Assembly (NCBI RefSeq): GCF_017814945.1
Contig: NZ_JAGIPX010000007.1
Span: forward strand, 1 to 64,000
Direction: 5' to 3'
DNA: 64,000 bases
From: Paraburkholderia sp. LEh10
Lineage (GTDB): Bacteria > Pseudomonadota > Gammaproteobacteria > Burkholderiales > Burkholderiaceae
The notes under the pieces are model-generated. The model worked only from the letters and a program-made list of their open reading frames with translations. It was not told the origin of the DNA and searched no databases. This document shows, piece after piece, positions 1 through 8,522 of this stretch (within the stretch, counting starts at the first letter, position 1; each line of letters begins with the position of its first letter). Made by a program: the position numbers and the translations under genes.

Positions 1-294
1 CCACGCAAGGCCCGCGCAGATCGCGCCGCCCGCCACGACGGGACGCGGACCGAAGCGGTCGACGAGCCATCCTTCGATGGGCACGAGCCATGTCTCCGTG
101 AGAATGAAGATCGAGAACGCAAGCTGAATCGATGCTTCGCCCCAGTGGTGCCGCGCGTTCATCGGCGCGACGAAGAGCGTCCATGCGTATTGAAGATTAG
201 CGACCAGCGCCATGCACAGCATGCCGATGACCAGCTGACACCAACGGTTCGCCAAAAAACCGCTTCCCGTCGCCTGTCGGGTGATTCCATTCAT
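1..294 (-). CDS. oxlT: Oxalate/formate antiporter (MFS), N-terminal part, cut by window edge
   Basis: Only the first 98 codons lie in the window; the gene runs off the left edge. The reading begins MNGITRQATGSG and continues through a first membrane segment (about residues 18-40) into LFVAPMN, then a second segment with FILTETWLVPIEGW and the loop VDRFGPRPVV. That ETWLVP-IEG-DRFGPR pattern is typical of OxlT-like major facilitator antiporters, which exchange oxalate for formate across the inner membrane. The start at 294 sits 9 bases after a GGAG; an ATG at 300 is only 3 bases from it. The GntR regulator at 731-1450 lies upstream on the same strand and may control it. Confidence 0.82.
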   Translation of the reverse strand, partial: MNGITRQATGSGFLANRWCQLVIGMLCMALVANLQYAWTLFVAPMNARHHWGEASIQLAFSIFILTETWLVPIEGWLVDRFGPRPVVAGGAICAGLAW

Positions 295-730
295 GAGCAT
301 CGTCTCCGCTTCGTATATTTTCGATGCCGACAGCGTCATCAGGAACGCGCCGCCTGGCATCCGCCTTACTGGTTTTCTTCTACCCGGCGTTGGGTGACTT
401 TCGACAGACCTGTGTAGTTAACCATTCAAACAGGTTGCGGTCTTTACATTTTTATTCCAACGGCCTGCGGATTTTCCCGAATGCAATGCACATCCAAGTG
501 CGAATACACGCGTTAACCCTTAATCAAACTGCCTTCCGGGCGAACCCATGCTAAGGGCGCGCGCCGGATCGCGAATAATTAAAGTAATTTATCGAATGTA
601 TTCGCCATCGTTTATGGATGCGACAGCTTGGGACGCGCAGGCGGGCTTGCCGGTTGGCAATGAGGGAAGATGCGGACATCCGCGCTAAGGATGTCCGCTG
701 TAGGGAATCAGTTGAACGCGCGCGGCGCGC
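295..730. promoter_or_regulatory. Intergenic region upstream of the antiporter gene
   Basis: 436 bases without a convincing gene. The part next to the antiporter start (about 400-600) is noticeably AT-richer than its surroundings and should hold the antiporter promoter. Short open frames here show no family features. The far end holds the hairpin described at 672-698. Confidence 0.5.
672..698 (-). terminator. Perfect 10-bp hairpin after the GntR gene
   Basis: GCGGACATCC and GGATGTCCGC form a perfect 10-bp stem around a 7-base loop, 33 bases past the GntR stop codon. On the minus strand the stem is followed by a weak T/C-rich tract, so it is a plausible but not classic intrinsic terminator. 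Confidence 0.55.
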
Positions 731-1450
731 TCAATCGAGAAAATCGCAATTGGCCTCGATGAACGCGGCGAGATCGAGCGAGTGCTGGCGCACGAGGCGC
801 TCGGCGAGTTCCGTATCACGCTTTTCGAGCGCCTCGATGATCCGCAAATGATCGACGATCGAGCGCGACGCGCGGTCGCTCTGCGAAATCGTCATGCGGC
901 GAATGGCGCGCACGTGGATGAAGATGTTCTTGATCGTGTCGAGAATGATCTGCGACTTCGACAACTCCACGATTGCCTGGTGGAATGCGATGTTCGCATC
1001 CGAGTACTCGGCGATATGCTCGGCGGGCGTCGAGTCGCGGAACTGATCGAACATGTGGCGCAGGTTCGCGATCTCCTCGTCGGTCGCATGCAACGTGGCG
1101 AGACGCGCGGCCATGCTTTCGAGCGCGGCCCACATCTGCACCATCTCGACGATTTCGCGCTTGCTCTTGCGCACGATGTAGATGCCGCGCCGCGGTATCG
1201 TGCGCACGAAGCCTTCCTGTTCGAGCAGCGTCATCGCCTCGCGCACGGGCGTGCGGCTCACGCCCAGCGATTCGCTCAACGCGCGGTCGTCGAGGCGAAT
1301 CTCTTCGCGCGACGCGTAGATGTCGGCGTCGGCGATCGCCTGGCGCAGCATCGCGTACGCACGGTCCCGCAGGCTCGCGCTGGTCCCGATAGGTTGCAAT
1401 GACAGGGTGAACGGCGTGGCCGCTGGCTGGCTGTCAAGTTCTGACGACAT
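731..1450 (-). CDS. GntR-family regulator, FadR/FCD type
   Basis: 239-residue transcription factor. The N-terminal winged helix-turn-helix lies at about residues 25-95, with the GntR signature LSESLGVSRTPVREAM followed by LEQEGFVRTIPRRGIYI. The rest is an all-helical FCD ligand-binding domain, with the metal-site-type stretch DANIAFHQAIV and a late H (RQHSLDLA). FCD regulators usually bind organic acids. The start at 1450 follows GAGGCG at good spacing; a longer frame to 1510 lacks a ribosome site. It lies upstream of the oxalate/formate antiporter on the same strand, so control of oxalate use is a reasonable inference, not shown by sequence. Confidence 0.88.
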   Translation of the reverse strand: MSSELDSQPAATPFTLSLQPIGTSASLRDRAYAMLRQAIADADIYASREEIRLDDRALSESLGVSRTPVREAMTLLEQEGFVRTIPRRGIYIVRKSKREIVEMVQMWAALESMAARLATLHATDEEIANLRHMFDQFRDSTPAEHIAEYSDANIAFHQAIVELSKSQIILDTIKNIFIHVRAIRRMTISQSDRASRSIVDHLRIIEALEKRDTELAERLVRQHSLDLAAFIEANCDFLD

Positions 1451-1583
1451 GCATCGCCTCTGATCCGGTCGGTGTGCTGTGAACACCGTAGGTTGGTTCG
1501 AGCGGCCCAATGCACCCTATGCGCCGCGCCCCTGTCCGCGCTGGCGTTGTGCTGACTTCATCGTCACGCGGACCATATTCAGT

Positions 1584-1602
1584 ATATCAGCGTGTGAGAT
1601 AT
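1584..1602. promoter_or_regulatory. Short inverted repeat upstream of the GntR gene
   Basis: ATATC, 9 bases, GATAT lies about 135 bases upstream of the GntR start codon. Size and symmetry fit a GntR-type operator, but the arms are only 5 bases and this could be chance. Confidence 0.25.
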
Positions 1603-1660
1603 TGGCGACGACCGCCGCATCTGGACTTGCGCCAGCCGCCGCTTTCCGCTCAAGCGGCGC

Positions 1661-1957
1661 CTATGGATTGAGAACCGTCGATGCCGCGCTCGTGACAGCC
1701 GCCGTCAGCGCTTCGGGCACCGCCACCGCCCGCGGCGCCTCATGTACCACGGTACCGCATCGCAACTGGCCGTTATCGTTGGATTCGAGCTCGGCGGCAT
1801 TCAGGTTCGCGCACGCGGCCACGACGATCGTGCCGATGTCGTGGCGGTTGCGCTCCCGCGCGGCATGCTTCATTTCGCCCTGGAGCCAGCCGCTGAAACT
1901 GAAGACAGCAAATACAGCAACGGCTAAAAGTACTGATTCGATCTTGGTCAAGCGCAT
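1661..1957 (-). CDS. Small putative membrane-anchored or secreted protein
   Basis: 98 residues, unrecognised. It begins MRLTKIESVLLAVAVFAVFSF, a charged N-terminus followed by one hydrophobic segment, then a polar region with a single Cys pair (ACAN and LRCG) and an Ala/Val-rich tail. The layout fits a single-span anchor or an uncleaved signal. The ribosome site is weak. It stands alone between the GntR gene and the phosphoesterase, with no operon partner. It may be a spurious frame. Confidence 0.42.
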   Translation of the reverse strand: MRLTKIESVLLAVAVFAVFSFSGWLQGEMKHAARERNRHDIGTIVVAACANLNAAELESNDNGQLRCGTVVHEAPRAVAVPEALTAAVTSAASTVLNP

Positions 1958-2276
1958 CTTCGTTATTGCTTTGCATAGGGACGGCCAGTCTCGTTATCGG
2001 CAGTTGCACGGAAAGCTTGAATCCGCGTGGCGAGAACTTGCGAAACGCAGCCGAAGATTTTCCATTTAGAAGCCGCCCGGGCATCGTCACGAAATGCGCG
2101 CTGTCTTTTGTGCAAATTGCGTTTGGCCAATCGTCTTGGTGTTATTCGAAGCGATCCCTGATGTTCGTTGGCGGCTTGCCGGCTGCTCCAATCCCGCAAA
2201 CAACAACCGCGGCTTGCGCTCGTGATCGAAAACGCCTGAACGCGCGAGCCGCTTTCGCAGTCCTTTGGAGGGCGTC
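1958..2276. other. Intergenic region, no gene seen
   Basis: About 320 bases between divergent genes. Moderately AT-rich in its centre; it should hold the promoter of the phosphoesterase. No convincing repeat or small gene. Confidence 0.4.
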
Positions 2277-3623
2277 ATGACTATTGAGCCTGAAAGCTTC
2301 CGCGACCAGTTCGTCTCGCTGTTTCAGTCCGCTGTCGATCAGGTCGTGCGCAACACGACGCCCTCTTCCGGCCTCGCGTCGCGGCCGGGCATGGACAATG
2401 CGCTCGTCAGCGCGGCGGCGGAGATCGCCTCGCTGAAGGCGAAAGGCGCGGCGTCAGTGCCCGACGCGCCGCCGGGAGCCATCGCCCAGGACGCGTGGAC
2501 CTGCGCGAAGATGGGCCTCGAACTGATGGAAGCGCGCGCTCGCGGCGACACGGCCACCGCCGACAGCATCCAGAACGACATCCGCTACAACGTGTGCGAC
2601 CCCGCCTGGTTCAAGGTGATCGAAAGCTATATGCAGTACTTCGGCCCGGACGGCTCGCGGGCGAAGATCCCTTATCGGCACGCGGCCGACATCGGCCCCG
2701 TGACGGTTCCGCTCAAGGCCGGCGCGACCGTCGCGCTGATCGCCGACTGGGGCACGGGCACCGACGTCGCCGTGAGCCTGCTGAAAGAGGCCGCGCTGCA
2801 AAACCCGGACGTCGTGATTCATCTCGGCGACATCTACTACTCGGGCACGCCGCAGGAATGCGATGCGAACTTCCGGAACATCGTCGACACGGTGCTCTCG
2901 CGCAATACGAAGGACGTACCCGTCTACACGTTGTCCGGCAATCACGATATGTACTCGGGCGGCGCGGGCTATTACGGACTGATCGACACGCTCAACGATC
3001 ATGCACGCCGCCAGCCCGCCAGCTTCTTCTGTCTGCGCAACGACGACTGGCAGTTCATCGCGATGGACACGGGCCTGCATGACTACAATCCGTTCACCGT
3101 CAACGACGTCGTGACCTTCGTCGAAAAGGACGAAGAAGACTGGATCACCGAACGCATCGCCGAGTTCAGCGGCAAGACGATTCTGCTCTCGCATCACCAG
3201 TTGTTTTCCGCGCTGTCGCAGATCGGCCCGCTACAGGCCAACGGCAAGCTCACTGCGTACAACCCGCGCCTGCTCGCGAGCTTTCAGCGTTTCTCGCAGG
3301 CAGCGAAGCAACCGATCGCCGCGTGGTTCTGGGGGCATGAGCACAACCTGAGCGTCTACCAGCCGTACCTCGAACTGAAATGCGGCCGCTGCATCGGACA
3401 CGGCGCAGTGCCCGTGCTCATCAACGGGCCGGAGAATGCGCCGGACCCGCGCATCGTCAATCCGCCCGCGCTACAAAACGTGTTGCTGGGCGCGGCGAAC
3501 AAGGTCTATACGCACGGCTTTACGATCGTGCGTCTCGGACAGGGCGCGCAAAAAGGCGTCGCGTCGGCGCAGTACTACCAGAACACCGACGGCACTCAAC
3601 CCATGTACACGGAGCCGCTCTGA
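2277..3623 (+). CDS. Calcineurin-like metallophosphoesterase
   Basis: 448 residues. The metal-binding blocks of the family are all present: IADWGTG (Asp157), HLGDIYYSG (Asp185), LSGNHD (Asn222-His223), LLSHHQ (His306/307) and WGHEH (His354/His356). These residues hold a two-metal centre that hydrolyses phosphoesters. The first 140 residues are a helical extension without a known role. There is no signal peptide, so it is probably cytoplasmic. The start at 2277 follows GGAGGGCGTC; the TTG at 2265 lies inside that ribosome site. Substrate cannot be read from sequence. It appears monocistronic. Confidence 0.9.
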   Translation: MTIEPESFRDQFVSLFQSAVDQVVRNTTPSSGLASRPGMDNALVSAAAEIASLKAKGAASVPDAPPGAIAQDAWTCAKMGLELMEARARGDTATADSIQNDIRYNVCDPAWFKVIESYMQYFGPDGSRAKIPYRHAADIGPVTVPLKAGATVALIADWGTGTDVAVSLLKEAALQNPDVVIHLGDIYYSGTPQECDANFRNIVDTVLSRNTKDVPVYTLSGNHDMYSGGAGYYGLIDTLNDHARRQPASFFCLRNDDWQFIAMDTGLHDYNPFTVNDVVTFVEKDEEDWITERIAEFSGKTILLSHHQLFSALSQIGPLQANGKLTAYNPRLLASFQRFSQAAKQPIAAWFWGHEHNLSVYQPYLELKCGRCIGHGAVPVLINGPENAPDPRIVNPPALQNVLLGAANKVYTHGFTIVRLGQGAQKGVASAQYYQNTDGTQPMYTEPL

Positions 3624-3635
3624 CGCTTCGGTCGC

Positions 3636-3989
3636 TCACACGTCGACGATCACCTGAAAGCCGCCGTAAATCAGCCGCTTGCCGTCGAACGGCATCGGCA
3701 GCGTGTCGGGTTGAAGACGCGAATCGGCCATGACTTTCTTCATGCCGTCGTCGCGCGCCGCGCGCGACGGCCACACCACCCACGAAAACACCACCACTTC
3801 GCCGGGCTCGCGCTTGACGGCCATCGGAAACGATGTGAGCTTGCCTTCCGGCACGTCGTCGCCCCAGCACTCGACTACGTTCGATGCGCCGTATTCCTTG
3901 AAGACCTCGGCCGCTATTTGCGCATGTCGTTGGTAGATGTCGCGATCATCCGCTTTTACGGCAACGACGAATCCGTCCACATAATTCAT
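3636..3989 (-). CDS. DUF1428 family protein
   Basis: 117 residues beginning MNYVDGFVVAV, with YRxHA-like DIYQRHAQIA, then FKEYGASNVVECWGDDVPEGK and VFSWVVWPSRAARDDGM, which are the conserved blocks of the small ferredoxin-like (alpha-beta dimeric barrel fold) DUF1428 family. Function in the family is unknown. The start at 3989 follows GGGAG with 6-base spacing; a longer frame to 4022 has no ribosome site. It converges on the phosphoesterase, with 12 bases between the stop codons. Confidence 0.88.
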   Translation of the reverse strand: MNYVDGFVVAVKADDRDIYQRHAQIAAEVFKEYGASNVVECWGDDVPEGKLTSFPMAVKREPGEVVVFSWVVWPSRAARDDGMKKVMADSRLQPDTLPMPFDGKRLIYGGFQVIVDV

Positions 3990-4191
3990 TGCGATCTCCC
4001 ATACCCAGTCAGTTCCATGCAACCCAATTCAGACCCGGGCATAAAACCCTCCTCTACCCGGTTCTACACAGACGACGAACGACGCGACAGCGAATCGACA
4101 GGGTTGGCAAAGTTTTTTATGTTCGAGCACGCACCCGCGGCGCGCGATGCGTCGTGACATAATCTGCGCACCCTTCATCACACGTTTAACC

Positions 4192-4578
4192 ATGTCGAGC
4201 CGGTTCCATCGGAAGATTGGCAGCATCCTCGGATTGCTCGCGATCCTGATGGCGACGCTCGCGCCCACGGTCTCGCAAGCCATTGCAGCGAGCCGGGGCG
4301 CTTACGATCCCGCCGCCGCGCTGTGCTCGACGCACACGGCCAGTCCCGCCGACCTTCGCGAAGACGACGCCAGCGACGCCCATACGCTTGCGTCGCACTG
4401 GCATGCATGCGGCTATTGCAGCCTGCTCGCCCACACGCCCGTGCTGCCCGTCGCGCCGCCCGCCTTCGCGGTGACCGTCGCCGCGATCGCGCACCGTGTC
4501 GAGACGCGCTTCGAAAGCGTCGCGCTCATCGCGCCGTTCAAGGCCGCGCAGCCGCGCGCGCCGCCCGTTCATCTCTGA
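4192..4578 (+). CDS. DUF2946 family small membrane/secreted protein
   Basis: 128 residues. An N-terminal hydrophobic segment (IGSILGLLAILMATLAPTVS) acts as signal or anchor; the centre has the conserved H-x2-CGYC-x3-H cluster (HWHACGYCSLLAH), typical of DUF2946 proteins, which often lie beside copper genes. The Cys/His cluster could bind metal, an inference. It is followed on the same strand by an outer-membrane-like protein and CopC, suggesting a copper-handling cluster. The start at 4192 is chosen for the signal-like N-terminus; its ribosome site is weak. Confidence 0.75.
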   Translation: MSSRFHRKIGSILGLLAILMATLAPTVSQAIAASRGAYDPAAALCSTHTASPADLREDDASDAHTLASHWHACGYCSLLAHTPVLPVAPPAFAVTVAAIAHRVETRFESVALIAPFKAAQPRAPPVHL

Positions 4579-4692
4579 GTCGAACTGCGTTCCGGCGGCC
4601 CCGCGCGCGGCGTCGCCTGTTTCGCGCTTGCCGCTGCGCGATGCGCAAGCGGCCCACGCGCGCTCGCGCGCCCGCACGCTCAGGATGAACTT

Positions 4693-5583
4693 ATGCAACC
4701 CACACCCGCAAGACGCGGCACGCGGCGGCTCGCCCGCTGCGCCGCCGCAGCCCTCGCAGCCTTCCTTTTTCCAGCGCTTTCTCACGCGCATTCGATTGCG
4801 GGCGACCGCGTCTTTCCCGCGACGATGGCCATCGACGACCCCGGCGTCGGTGACGAACTCAATCTGCAATACGGCCATCAACGCGTGCCCGGCGACGATG
4901 GCGACCAGAGCGTCAACACGTTCAGCTTTGAATACGACAAGCTGATTACGCCGCGGCTCGCGGTATCGATCGAAGGTGCGTACGTCGGGCAGAACAACCC
5001 GACCGCGCATGGCTTCGACAACTTCGGCGTCGGGCTCAAATATCTGTTGTACGTGAACGAGGCGCACGAGTTCATGACGTCGGTGGGCGTCAACGCGGAC
5101 CTGGGCGGCACGGGCAGTCACGCGATCGGCGAGAGCTTTTCGACCATCTCGCCGTCGATCTTCGCGGGAAAGGGCTTCGGCGATCTGCCCGACTCGCTCG
5201 CGTATCTGCGCCCTGTCGCGATCACGGCGGAAGTCGGCCCCTCCTTCACGACGGGCTCGGGCCAGCCGAATGCGTTCAACTACGGCTTCACGGTGCAATA
5301 CAGCCTGCCCTATCTGCAACAGCACGTCCACGATGCCGGGCTGCCGCAGCCGTTCGCGAACCTGATTCCGATCGTGGAAATTCCGCTGTCGCGCAGCCAG
5401 GGGCAAACTACGGGCACGGTGAATCCCGGCTTCATCTGGATCAACCGCTATGGGCAACTCGGCATCGAAGCGCAGATTCCCGTCAATCGCGCGAGCGGCT
5501 CACGCGTCGGCGTGCTCGTGCAGGCGCACATCTTCTTCGACGACATCGCGCCCACGACGATCGGCAAGCCGCTTTTCCCATAA
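4693..5583 (+). CDS. Outer-membrane beta-barrel-like protein of copper cluster
   Basis: 296 residues with a signal peptide (Arg-rich start, AAAALAAFLFPALSHA, cleavage before HSIAGD). The mature part has alternating hydrophobic/polar strands ending in aromatic residues, for example LNLQYGHQRV, FSFEYDKLI, GVGLKYLLYVN, YGFTVQYSLPYL, and finishes IFFDD-x-GKPLF. This looks like a small outer-membrane barrel; similar proteins are often called transporters. It ends 13 bases before copC, and DUF2946 lies upstream, so the three are likely co-expressed. The start at 4693 follows AGGATG. Confidence 0.75.
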   Translation: MQPTPARRGTRRLARCAAAALAAFLFPALSHAHSIAGDRVFPATMAIDDPGVGDELNLQYGHQRVPGDDGDQSVNTFSFEYDKLITPRLAVSIEGAYVGQNNPTAHGFDNFGVGLKYLLYVNEAHEFMTSVGVNADLGGTGSHAIGESFSTISPSIFAGKGFGDLPDSLAYLRPVAITAEVGPSFTTGSGQPNAFNYGFTVQYSLPYLQQHVHDAGLPQPFANLIPIVEIPLSRSQGQTTGTVNPGFIWINRYGQLGIEAQIPVNRASGSRVGVLVQAHIFFDDIAPTTIGKPLFP

Positions 5584-5596
5584 CGAGAGCATCGCG

Positions 5597-5974
5597 ATGA
5601 ACACAATACGACGCATCACGACGGGCGCATTGACATTGGCGCTGTCATTGGCATTGACGGCGGCGCCGCTCGCCGCCCTCGCCCATGTGTTTCCGCAGAA
5701 GCAGGAGCCCGGCGCGGGCACGACAGTGGAAGCGCCCGCGAAAGTGACGATCACTTTCGACGGTCCGCTGGAGCCGGCCTTCAGTTCGTTGACGGTCACC
5801 AACGCATCGGGCACGCAGGTGAATACTGCAAAGTCAGGCATCGATGCGCATCAGCCGAACGTCGAATCCGTTGCGCTGCCCGCTTTGCCCGCGGGCAAGT
5901 ACATCGTTCATTGGGTAGCCGTGGCGCCGGACGGTCATCGCACGCACGGCGACTATGCGTTCAACGTGAAGTGA
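5597..5974 (+). CDS. copC: CopC-domain periplasmic copper-binding protein
   Basis: 125 residues. A signal peptide (residues 1-29, ending AAPLAALA) should be cleaved before His30, leaving the N-terminal HVFPQKQ that forms the copper site in CopC proteins. The rest matches the small beta-sandwich: PAKVTITFDGPLEP, LPAGKYIVHWVAVAPDGHRTHGDYAF. His residues in VHW and GHRTHG are candidate ligands. CopC carries copper in the periplasm. No copD follows; the next genes are an acetyltransferase remnant and an ion channel, so a CopD partner would have to be elsewhere. Confidence 0.9.
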   Translation: MNTIRRITTGALTLALSLALTAAPLAALAHVFPQKQEPGAGTTVEAPAKVTITFDGPLEPAFSSLTVTNASGTQVNTAKSGIDAHQPNVESVALPALPAGKYIVHWVAVAPDGHRTHGDYAFNVK

Positions 5975-5998
5975 CACGCAGCGGCGCGCGTCGATGGC

Positions 5999-6359
5999 TC
6001 ACGCGGCGCGCGCCGCACGCGCCCCGGCCGCGCGCGGCAGTTCCAGCCGGCGCGGCCACGCCGCCATCATGCGGACGGCAACGGGCGGCTTGCTGAGAAT
6101 CGCGCTGTCGTAGCGCTTGCCGTCGAAACGATGGGTTATCGACGATGCGAAAGCCTTGCACACGATAGAACGCGACCCGATGCGCAGCGGGCTCGGGCGT
6201 ATCGAGCGCGAGCTCGGCAAAGCCGCGCGTCGCGGCCCAATGCTCGGCGAGCGTCAGCAGCGACTTGTCGATGCCGCGCCGCTGCCAGCTGGACCGCTCT
6301 GATGCGTCGCAAGAAAAAATGTCGTAAAAGACGGCTCGATCATGTAGCGACCCCGGCAT
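5999..6359 (-). pseudogene. Decayed GNAT acetyltransferase (frameshifted, N-truncated)
   Basis: The C-terminal half of a GNAT acetyltransferase can be read as QRRGIDKSLLTLAEHWAA, then FAELALDTPEPAAHRVAFYR and QGFRIVD. A single extra base at about 6136 shifts the frame; after correction it continues HRFDGKRYDSAILSKP to the stop at 5999. The N-terminal half of the domain is absent, and the acetyl-CoA-binding RxxGxG motif reads RRGID, with Asp for the second Gly. Two independent lesions argue for a true pseudogene. Confidence 0.75.
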
Positions 6360-6458
6360 CGAACGGCGAGCCGCCCCGCGTTGCCCGAGAGCCGTGATAC
6401 TGTCGCTACAACAGGTCTTTGCGTTTGCCTCTACGTCTCAACCTGCTACGGAGTTTGC

Positions 6459-7922
6459 GTGAAGAATCCGCTGATTACCGGCTTCGTGCTCGTCGCGTTC
6501 GATGTGCTGATCTGGCGTTGCGCGATACCCAAAAACGAAGTCGCGCGGCTGCTGGTGCGCCTGTGCATCTATGCGGCCTTCAGCGCGCTGCTGTTCAGTG
6601 CGGGGCTGAGCCCGTTTTCGCAGGCGCCGTTCGCCGATTCGACGGTGCTGCATGTGCTCGGCCAGGTGCTCGAGATCATCTGGTGGCTGATGGGCGCGCG
6701 CCTGCTCAGCCTCGCGCTCGACACGCTGCTGTTGCCGAAGACCTGGCGCCGTCAACGGCTCTTTCAGGATGTCTTCGGCGCGCTCGTCTTTCTGGCCGCG
6801 ATCGTCGCCGCGCTCGCGTTCGTGCTCGAGTTGCCCGTGCGCGGACTCGTCGCGACATCGGGCGCGCTCGCCATCGTCCTCGGCCTCGCGATCCAGAGCA
6901 CGCTCAGCGACGTCTTCGCCGGCATCGTGATCAACACAACGGAGCCGTATCACATCGGCAACTGGGTTTCCATCGACGGCGTCGAAGGCAAGGTGCTGGA
7001 GATGAACTGGCGCGCGACGCATCTGCTCACCTCGCAGGGCAACATCGTGATCGTGCCGAACGCGGTCGCGGCCAAGGCGAAGATCACGAACAGCAGCCGT
7101 CCGCCGTTGCTGCACGGCGTCACGGTCACGCTCGAAATCACCCCCGAAGCGCGTCCGGGTGTCGTGCTCGGCGCGCTTGAACGGGCGCTCGCCGGCGTGC
7201 GCGCCGTGATCGCCGACCCGGCGCCGTTTGCGCTCGTGAAGAGAACCACCGTCACGTCGATCCAGTACGAAGCCACCGCATACGTCGACGACATGAGCAA
7301 GAAGCTCGCGGTCACCAACGAACTCTACGATCTGTGTTACCGGCACCTCGCGGCAGCGGGCGTCGAGCTCAAGCCGCTCGGCGTCGGCTACGCGCCTGGC
7401 GCGCCGGCGCCACAGGCCGATCCGAAAGTCGGCCTGCTGCGGCGCGTCGAGCTGTTCGCCGCGCTGTCGTCCGACGAACTGCAGCAACTGGCCCCGCTGC
7501 TCTCGCGCCGCGAGTTCGAACGCGGTGAAACTGTGATCACGCCGGACACGGTCCCCGACCATCTGACCATCGTCGATTCGGGCGTACTGTCGGTCGTGGC
7601 GCAAGACGCGTCGGGCCCCGTCGAAGTGACGCGTCTCGGCCCCGGCGATTCGTTGGGCGAGATCGGCCTGCTGGCGGGGATGCCCGCGCGCGTGACGATT
7701 TCGGCGCTCACGCACGCCGCCGTCTACCAGTTGCAGAAGGACGATTTGACGCCGCTGCTCAAGGACAAGCCCGAGGTGGCGAAGCTGATGTGCCGGATGA
7801 TGTCGCGCCGCGAGGACACGCTCGGCAAGCTCGGCACGCCGACACCCGTCGCGCAATCGGAGCAATCGATCTTTCAATGGCTGCTGGACGGCATGCGCAA
7901 GCTCCACGATCTGACCTTTTGA
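6459..7922 (+). CDS. MscS-type channel fused to a cyclic-nucleotide-binding domain
   Basis: 487 residues. Four to five membrane segments come first (about residues 3-20, 30-52, 65-90, 100-125). The pore-type helix GALAIVLGLAIQSTLSDVFAG follows, then the MscS beta domain (IGNWVSIDGVEGKVLEMNWRAT, IVIVPNAVAAKAKITN). From about residue 345 the C-terminus is a cyclic-nucleotide-binding fold: LFAALSSDELQQLAPLL, DSGVLSVV, GPGDSLGEIGLLAGMPARVT. The fusion suggests a ligand-gated channel rather than a pure osmotic valve. The start is GTG at 6459 after GGAG. Confidence 0.9.
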   Translation: MKNPLITGFVLVAFDVLIWRCAIPKNEVARLLVRLCIYAAFSALLFSAGLSPFSQAPFADSTVLHVLGQVLEIIWWLMGARLLSLALDTLLLPKTWRRQRLFQDVFGALVFLAAIVAALAFVLELPVRGLVATSGALAIVLGLAIQSTLSDVFAGIVINTTEPYHIGNWVSIDGVEGKVLEMNWRATHLLTSQGNIVIVPNAVAAKAKITNSSRPPLLHGVTVTLEITPEARPGVVLGALERALAGVRAVIADPAPFALVKRTTVTSIQYEATAYVDDMSKKLAVTNELYDLCYRHLAAAGVELKPLGVGYAPGAPAPQADPKVGLLRRVELFAALSSDELQQLAPLLSRREFERGETVITPDTVPDHLTIVDSGVLSVVAQDASGPVEVTRLGPGDSLGEIGLLAGMPARVTISALTHAAVYQLQKDDLTPLLKDKPEVAKLMCRMMSRREDTLGKLGTPTPVAQSEQSIFQWLLDGMRKLHDLTF

Positions 7923-7948
7923 ACCTCACGACAGATACAGCCTCCCTT

Positions 7949-8404
7949 ATGAAGATCACTGAACGTCTTGCGCAACTCGGCATCGAGTTGCCCATGCCCA
8001 TCGCGCCGCTCGGCACGTACCGCACCGTTTCCGTTTCGGGCAATCAGGTGTATGTGTCGGGACTCGCCGCGTTCGAAAACGGCCAGCCCATCGTCGGCTT
8101 GGTCGGCGACGACATCACGCTCGAACGCGCGCAACGCGCCGCGCGGCTGACGATGCTGCTGATTCTCGCGAGCGTCGATAAAGAGTGCGGACTCGATACC
8201 ATCGAACGCTGCACACGTCTGACCGTCTATGTGCGCGCCGTCGCTTCGTTCACGCAGCATCCGCTAATCGCGAACGGCGCGAGCGACCTGCTGCGCGATC
8301 TGTTCGGCGCGGACAAGCTGCCGGCGCGCAGCGCGCTCGGCGTGCATACGCTGCCCAGAGGCATCCCCGTGGAGATCGACAGCATCTTCGAGCTGAAACG
8401 CTGA
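7949..8404 (+). CDS. RidA-family (YjgF-like) protein
   Basis: 151 residues, of the longer YjgF-like subgroup: starts MKITERLAQLGIELP, then TYRTVSVSGNQVYVSGLAAFENG, ARLTMLLILASV, and ends RSALGVHTLPRGIPVEIDSIFEL. The RSALGV-LP-PVEID pattern includes the Arg that, in RidA enzymes, helps hydrolyse reactive enamine/imine intermediates; many subgroup members lack proven activity. It follows the MscS gene by 26 bases and may share its transcript. Ribosome site is weak. Confidence 0.85.
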   Translation: MKITERLAQLGIELPMPIAPLGTYRTVSVSGNQVYVSGLAAFENGQPIVGLVGDDITLERAQRAARLTMLLILASVDKECGLDTIERCTRLTVYVRAVASFTQHPLIANGASDLLRDLFGADKLPARSALGVHTLPRGIPVEIDSIFELKR

Positions 8405-8522
8405 AGCGCTCAAAGCAGCCGTGCGCGGCTCGAACCGGGCCGCGCGGAACCCGCCTATACTGCGTCGATCGACGGGCGTTCGCTCCGAATGCCCCGCCTT
8501 CCTGCCGTGCAACCGGAGATCC

